Source: Flavobacterium sp.
GTDB lineage: Bacteria > Bacteroidota > Bacteroidia > Flavobacteriales > Flavobacteriaceae
Length of the DNA: 64,000 nucleotides
Reading direction: 5' to 3'
NCBI RefSeq assembly: GCF_030146175.1
Contig: NZ_JASLCE010000043.1
Span: 1-64,000, forward strand
The position numbers and the translations under genes were made by a program. Shown here one piece after another: positions 60,172-64,000 of this stretch. The notes below the pieces were generated by a model. The model was not told the DNA's origin. It did no database searches and was given only the letters and a program-made list of their open reading frames with translations. Each line of letters begins with the position of its first letter. Within the stretch, counting starts at the first letter, position 1.

Positions 60172-60496
60172 AATTTTCTAAGCAATTAAATTAAATCGTA
60201 TGCTAAAGCGATTGGAAACGCTATAGTTTTTTCAAGTTTGAAATCACAATAAATATACTATTTTAATCTTAAAATCAGTATAAAAATAGTGCCTGATTGG
60301 AACAAAAAATTAAAAAGGTAGGGCAGTATGCTCTTATGGAGTATAAAAAACGTCTTGTCATCCAAAGAAAGTAATCCGGGATCGGTCTGAATTCGTCGAA
60401 AGATTAAATCTGTGTCCTATAAAATTAAAGAAATTGTATCTGTACACAGTGCTGTCTTTTTGCGAAATTTGTGGGTACAAAAAATAATTTACCAAA
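60172..60496. other. Intergenic region with no recognised gene
   Basis: About 325 bases, AT-rich, between two divergent genes. It contains a weak inverted pair ACTATTTT at 60257-60264 and AAAATAGT at 60283-60290, but no exact TAnnTTTG near the GNAT gene and no credible frame. Confidence 0.5.
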
Positions 60497-60964
60497 ATGA
60501 TCACTATAGAAAAATACAAACCGGAATACCAGTGCTATTTCGAGGCGTTTAACAAGGCCTGGCTTGAAAAATACTTTGTAGTTGAAGCGATAGACGAATA
60601 CGTGTTGACCCATCCGGAAGAAGCAATTTTAAACGACGGCGGACAAATTTTATTTGCCGTATATCAAAACGAGGTTATTGGTACCGTTGCTTTGCGAAAA
60701 GTAGCCGATGGTGTCATGGAATTTACCAAAATGGCGGTCGATGAAAAATACCAGGGATTGGGAGCCGGTAAGCTATTATGTGAAGCGGCAATTGCACTGG
60801 CACGGGACTTACAACTTCAGAAATTGGTCTTATATTCGCAAACACAATTGGAAACCGCCGTTGGAATATATCAAAAGTATGGCTTTGTACATAAGCCGAT
60901 CGATAGCTCGAAATACAAAAGAGCCGATGTATATATGGAGATGGACTTGTTGTACGAATCGTAA
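60497..60964 (+). CDS. GNAT-family N-acetyltransferase
   Basis: 155 residues. Motif A DEKYQGLGAGKLLCEAAI near 90-107 binds acetyl-CoA. Preceding strands FAVYQNEVIGTVALRKV and FTKMAV fit the fold, and the C-terminal KYGFVH is typical. The acceptor is unknown. Confidence 0.9.
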   Translation: MITIEKYKPEYQCYFEAFNKAWLEKYFVVEAIDEYVLTHPEEAILNDGGQILFAVYQNEVIGTVALRKVADGVMEFTKMAVDEKYQGLGAGKLLCEAAIALARDLQLQKLVLYSQTQLETAVGIYQKYGFVHKPIDSSKYKRADVYMEMDLLYES

Positions 60965-60994
60965 CGCAACATAAAAAATAAACTCAAAAAGCGA

Positions 60995-61843
60995 ATGTTC
61001 CGGAATAAAAAAATTGCCCTGCCAGCCATACCGGCTGTTCTTTTATCGATGATCAGTATACAATCCGGGGCTTCGCTGGCCAAACAACTGTTCCCGGTTT
61101 TAGGAATTAGTGGTGTAGCGACCCTGCGAATTGGTATTTCGGCAATGGTTTTATATGGATTTTTCCGACCGGATTTTCGAAAATTGACACGAAAAGAACT
61201 ACTCTTAGGGTTACTCTACGGATTATGCCTCGGAGCAATGAACCTGATCTTTTATTTTGCGATTCAACGGATTCCGTTGGGATTGGGTGTAACACTGGAA
61301 TTTTTAGGCCCATTGGTGTTGGCATTGGCCGGATCGCACAAACTGCTGGATTGGGTTTGGGCGTTACTGGCCGGATTGGGAATCTTCCTGATTGCTCCAT
61401 GGAATGAAGGCACCGTTGATGTTTTGGGAATTCTGTTAGCCATATTGGCCGGTGCTTTTTGGGCGGGTTATATCGTAATAGGCGGTAAGATTTCCAAAGT
61501 AATGAAAAGCGGCGATGCGGTAACGTTGGGGATGTTGTTTGCTTCTCTGTTTGTGATTCCTGTTGGCGTTTTTAGTGGCGATCTGAACATATTAAACGGT
61601 AATTTACTACTATTGGGACTGGCTGTAGCTTTACTGACCAGTGCCATTCCATTTAGTCTCGATATGGGGGCTTTACGACAATTGCCATCCAAAACATTTA
61701 GCATTTTGATGAGTCTGCATCCGGCATTTGCGGCCTTATCGGGATTACTCTTTTTAAACGAACAATTAAGCCTTATTCAGGGAATTGCCATAGGCTGCGT
61801 GATCGCTGCCAGTATAGGGGCTACACTAACAATTAAGAAGTAA
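60995..61843 (+). CDS. EamA/DMT-family transporter, RhtA-like amino acid exporter
   Basis: 282 residues, 10 helices in two EamA halves. FFAIQRIPLGLGVTLEFLGPL, MNLIFYFAIQR and the ending LSGLLFLNEQLSLIQGIAIG are characteristic of RhtA (threonine/homoserine exporter). Substrate is a probable amino acid or metabolite; no regulator seen. It is 30 bases after the GNAT gene, possibly co-transcribed. Confidence 0.85.
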   Translation: MFRNKKIALPAIPAVLLSMISIQSGASLAKQLFPVLGISGVATLRIGISAMVLYGFFRPDFRKLTRKELLLGLLYGLCLGAMNLIFYFAIQRIPLGLGVTLEFLGPLVLALAGSHKLLDWVWALLAGLGIFLIAPWNEGTVDVLGILLAILAGAFWAGYIVIGGKISKVMKSGDAVTLGMLFASLFVIPVGVFSGDLNILNGNLLLLGLAVALLTSAIPFSLDMGALRQLPSKTFSILMSLHPAFAALSGLLFLNEQLSLIQGIAIGCVIAASIGATLTIKK

Positions 61844-61956
61844 TAAAGTATCGTTTTAAATGTGAAAAACAGACTACTAATTGCATTATTTTCTTTATAA
61901 ATTGCTTTAATCCAAACGTATGAAAGGCACTGGGCAAAGCGTATGGATACGCCACA

Positions 61957-62130
61957 TTACCATCTTTTAGACATGTTAAAATTACAATTCGGTAGTGTAT
62001 GATTGATCGGAATACTATGTTTTAACAACGTATCGAAATCAATTTCCGTATTGATAAAAGACGCGTCTTTTTTTACAGCACAGCAAAAAAATAAAAGGAT
62101 GATAAGTAAAAAACAGGCAATCTTTTTCAT
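61957..62130 (-). CDS. Small putative lipoprotein
   Basis: 57 residues starting at ATG 62130 (MKKIACFLLIILLFFCC), with a lipobox-like LFFCC and a short Asp/Asn-rich mature part. The longer frame from 62220 runs over a hairpin and a promoter-like box, so it is rejected. Small size and no family match make this tentative. Confidence 0.5.
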   Translation of the reverse strand: MKKIACFLLIILLFFCCAVKKDASFINTEIDFDTLLKHSIPINHTLPNCNFNMSKRW

Positions 62131-62147
62131 AAATACAGCAATAAAAA

Positions 62148-62176
62148 ATCCCTCTATACAAGTAGTAAAGAGGGAT
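62148..62176 (-). terminator. Hairpin with T run, terminator of the hydroxyacyl-CoA dehydrogenase gene or attenuator of the small lipoprotein
   Basis: 8-bp arms AGAGGGAT and ATCCCTCT, 13-base loop; on the minus strand it is followed by TTTTTT. It lies between the promoter-like box at 62190 and the lipoprotein start. Confidence 0.75.
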
Positions 62177-62189
62177 GATATACAGAATG

Positions 62190-62197
62190 CAAAGGTA
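62190..62197 (-). promoter_or_regulatory. Promoter-like -7 element between the dehydrogenase gene and the small lipoprotein
   Basis: TACCTTTG on the minus strand, exact TAnnTTTG match 60 bases upstream of the lipoprotein ATG, with a terminator-like hairpin between. Confidence 0.4.
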
Positions 62198-62224
62198 ATC
62201 CGAAAAAGAAATAGAACCAAAGGA

Positions 62225-63121
62225 CTATTTTAGAAAATCAGGGTCAAGATAGGACGGATTGGGATATTTATAAAAACCTTCTCCGGTAGCAACACCAAGT
62301 TTTCCGGTATCGATAAAATGTGTTTTCAGGTAGTCTACCACTTTTTGTTCATGGCCGTTTTTTGTTTTGTCGGCTGCAATTTTATTAATATTATAGGCCG
62401 TTGTAATGCCCACGACGTCTAATATTCCAAAAGGTCCTACAGGTGCACCGGTCGCTACCATCCAGGTTTTATCGATGGTTTCCACATCGGCGACACCTTT
62501 TACCAAAAGTCCGAGTCCGGCACCCAACAAAGGTACCAGTAAGGAATTCACAATATAACCCGGTTGTTCTTTATGCAAAGGTAAAGCCACCATTCCGATT
62601 GATTTGGCAAAAGCCACCACGGTATCAAAAACCTGAGAATTTGTTCCCGGATGTCCCATGATTTCGGCGGTATTGTGTTTCCATATTTCATTGGCAAAAT
62701 GTAGTGCTAAAAATCGTTCCGGTCGACCGGTAGCAGCAGCAAACTGACTCGGTAATAAGGTGGACGAATTCGACGCAAAAATGGCTTTCTGAGGTGCTAC
62801 GGCGGCCAGTTTCTGGTAGAAATCAATTTTAATCTCCGGATTTTCAGGAACGGCTTCAATAACCAGATCACTGTTGTCGACGGCTTTGCTTAAATCGGAA
62901 AAATAACGAATGTTTTCAAGAGCTTTTTGAACCTGTTCCGACGTTGCTTTCAGGTCTTGCTGATAGGCTTCACCTAGCTTGTGAAACGTTACTTTGGCTT
63001 TCTCCAATACGGTATCATTAATGTCATAAACATTTACCGTATAGCCGTGGAATGCCGTCTGAAACGCTATCTGCGCTCCCAAAACACCACTTCCGGCTAC
63101 AGTTACAATTTGAATCGGCAT
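62225..63121 (-). CDS. 3-hydroxyacyl-CoA dehydrogenase
   Basis: 298 residues. NAD-binding VAGSGVLGAQIAFQTAFHGY at the start, the catalytic region FASNSSTLLPSQFA and RFLALHFANEIWKHNTAEI (H in the LHF motif, E in the AEI motif), and PGYIVNSLLVPLL in the C-terminal domain. This is a single-function 3-hydroxybutyryl-CoA dehydrogenase type. It may work with the thiolase at 32.8 kb, but there is no linkage. Confidence 0.92.
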   Translation of the reverse strand: MPIQIVTVAGSGVLGAQIAFQTAFHGYTVNVYDINDTVLEKAKVTFHKLGEAYQQDLKATSEQVQKALENIRYFSDLSKAVDNSDLVIEAVPENPEIKIDFYQKLAAVAPQKAIFASNSSTLLPSQFAAATGRPERFLALHFANEIWKHNTAEIMGHPGTNSQVFDTVVAFAKSIGMVALPLHKEQPGYIVNSLLVPLLGAGLGLLVKGVADVETIDKTWMVATGAPVGPFGILDVVGITTAYNINKIAADKTKNGHEQKVVDYLKTHFIDTGKLGVATGEGFYKYPNPSYLDPDFLK

Positions 63122-63333
63122 GATAAATATTTTTTAGTTAAATCGTGTTGTATGCGTTATCGGTTGAAACAATTTCCGGAGTAGCAATTGGAAATCGTAT
63201 CAGGTTAAAGTTACACAAAATGGAGCAAAAATTGAAACGAAAAAAAGGGTTTTGAAAATAAAAAAGTAACTTTTTTTAGTCACACCGAAGACGGATTGAA
63301 ATTGTAAAATCCGTAACTTTAAAAGAAAAAACG

Positions 63334-64000
63334 ATGAAAATAAGAGTATGTATTGCCGGTGCTACCGGATGGGCCGGTTCGGCACTAAGCCGGGGCGTGG
63401 CAGCGGATCCGGAATTGGAATTGGTTGCCGGAATTTCAAGAAAAGCAAAAGGTCAGAATCTAGGCGCGTTATTAGGATTGGGAGCGGTTTCTGTTCCGGT
63501 ATACGAAACCGCCACGGAGGCATTGGAGGCAGTACCCTGTGATGTTTTTGTCGAATTTACCAAGCCCGATAGTGCAAAAACAAATGTAATGGCTGCGATC
63601 CGGAAAGGAGTTCATGTGGTGATTGGAACGTCCGGTTTGACTGACGCCGATTACAATGAAATTGCGGCATTGGCCGAAGAACATAAGGTAGCGGTACTCG
63701 CTGTAGGGAATTTTGCGATTACGGCGGTATTGTTACAGAAATTTTCGGAGATGGCGGCAAAGTATATTCCGAATTTTGAAGTGATCGATTATGCCGACGA
63801 CCGGAAAGTGGATGCGCCAAGCGGTACGGTACGGGAATTGGTAAAACGGTTGTCGGAAGTACAGGTTCCGAATGAAACGGTTGCCGAAGCCGACAGAGTA
63901 GGACCACCGGAAGTTTGGGGTGCCAAGATGAATGGCGTTCGGGTACATGCGTTGCGTTTGCCCAGTTATACCATTTCGGTGGAAACCATTTTCGGACTTA
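63334..64000 (+). CDS. Dihydrodipicolinate reductase (DapB) family protein, C-terminus outside the window
   Basis: 222 residues visible, frame open to the right edge. N-terminal Rossmann motif IRVCIAGATGWAGSALSRG, FVEFTKPDS, VIGTSGLT and the substrate loop with KVDAPSGTVREL near 163-174. Normal DapB has an H-H pair before the lysine (E-x-HH-x-x-K-x-DAPSGT); here it is DYADDRKVDAPSGT. Probably not a standard lysine-pathway enzyme but a relative. Start ATG 63334, with a near-consensus TAACTTTA at 63314. Confidence 0.82.
   Translation, partial: MKIRVCIAGATGWAGSALSRGVAADPELELVAGISRKAKGQNLGALLGLGAVSVPVYETATEALEAVPCDVFVEFTKPDSAKTNVMAAIRKGVHVVIGTSGLTDADYNEIAALAEEHKVAVLAVGNFAITAVLLQKFSEMAAKYIPNFEVIDYADDRKVDAPSGTVRELVKRLSEVQVPNETVAEADRVGPPEVWGAKMNGVRVHALRLPSYTISVETIFGL

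Noticed and set aside
1-64000. tRNA, rRNA, insertion sequence, prophage or CRISPR elements
   Set aside because: None seen by eye; no transposase, integrase or Cas-like protein among the frames.

Overview
The window is a continuous stretch of chromosome from a member of the Bacteroidota, most likely Flavobacterium or a close relative in the Flavobacteriaceae. The signs are: AT-rich DNA; many promoters of the Bacteroidota form TAnnTTTG and few Shine-Dalgarno sites; type III glutamine synthetase; a type IX secretion sorting domain; a DUF5606 protein beside peptide deformylase; a SusC-free OMP beta-barrel receptor; and a Bacteroidota-type curli operon. I saw no rRNA, tRNA, CRISPR array, transposase or phage gene. 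Species is not determined.

Layout. 1-2.4 kb: the start of a sigma-54 response regulator and a Panacea-type toxin-antitoxin candidate. 2.5-12 kb: alkaline phosphatase, lysA, threonine aldolase, prfB with its programmed +1 frameshift, a secreted endonuclease I, a collagen-like lipoprotein and glutamine synthetase III. 12.3-18.8 kb: a complete curli system (an 11-residue-repeat curlin, a second curlin, a CsgH-CsgE fusion, CsgF, CsgG with an added barrel-like domain, a propeller lipoprotein) and a double OmpA-like protein. 18.9-30.3 kb: housekeeping genes (purM, ruvX, mqo, def, mazG) with a FUSC transporter and small regulators. 30.5-36.5 kb: two TetR-controlled units with FabF, thiolase and thioesterase, each with a visible operator, then a hexapeptide-repeat protein and an MFS transporter. 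36.8-46.4 kb: lipoproteins, patatin, hydrolases, cardiolipin synthase and a phosphoesterase.

46.8-56.7 kb is the most interesting part. A VioB homologue split into two genes (N-terminal part and ferritin-like part) is followed by the complete ebo cluster, eboA-eboB-eboC-eboD-eboE-eboF, and a VOC-fold protein, all on one strand, with gaps of 1 to 40 bases within the cluster and one 56-base overlap. VioB-family enzymes couple two aryl imino acids in violacein-type pathways. The ebo genes move scytonemin precursors to the periplasm in cyanobacteria. Together they suggest an uncharacterised pathway that makes and exports an aromatic dimer or related metabolite. Substrate and product are inference.

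56.8-64 kb: an outer-membrane receptor, small membrane proteins, GNAT, an EamA exporter, a 3-hydroxyacyl-CoA dehydrogenase and a DapB-family reductase cut by the window end. A 33-bp palindromic repeat (arms built on CCTGACAGGTTT) occurs three times complete and once as a half-site in intergenic DNA.

Several starts were moved downstream from the longest possible frame because a TAnnTTTG promoter lies inside the extension. All family names come from motif recognition by eye, with no database search.
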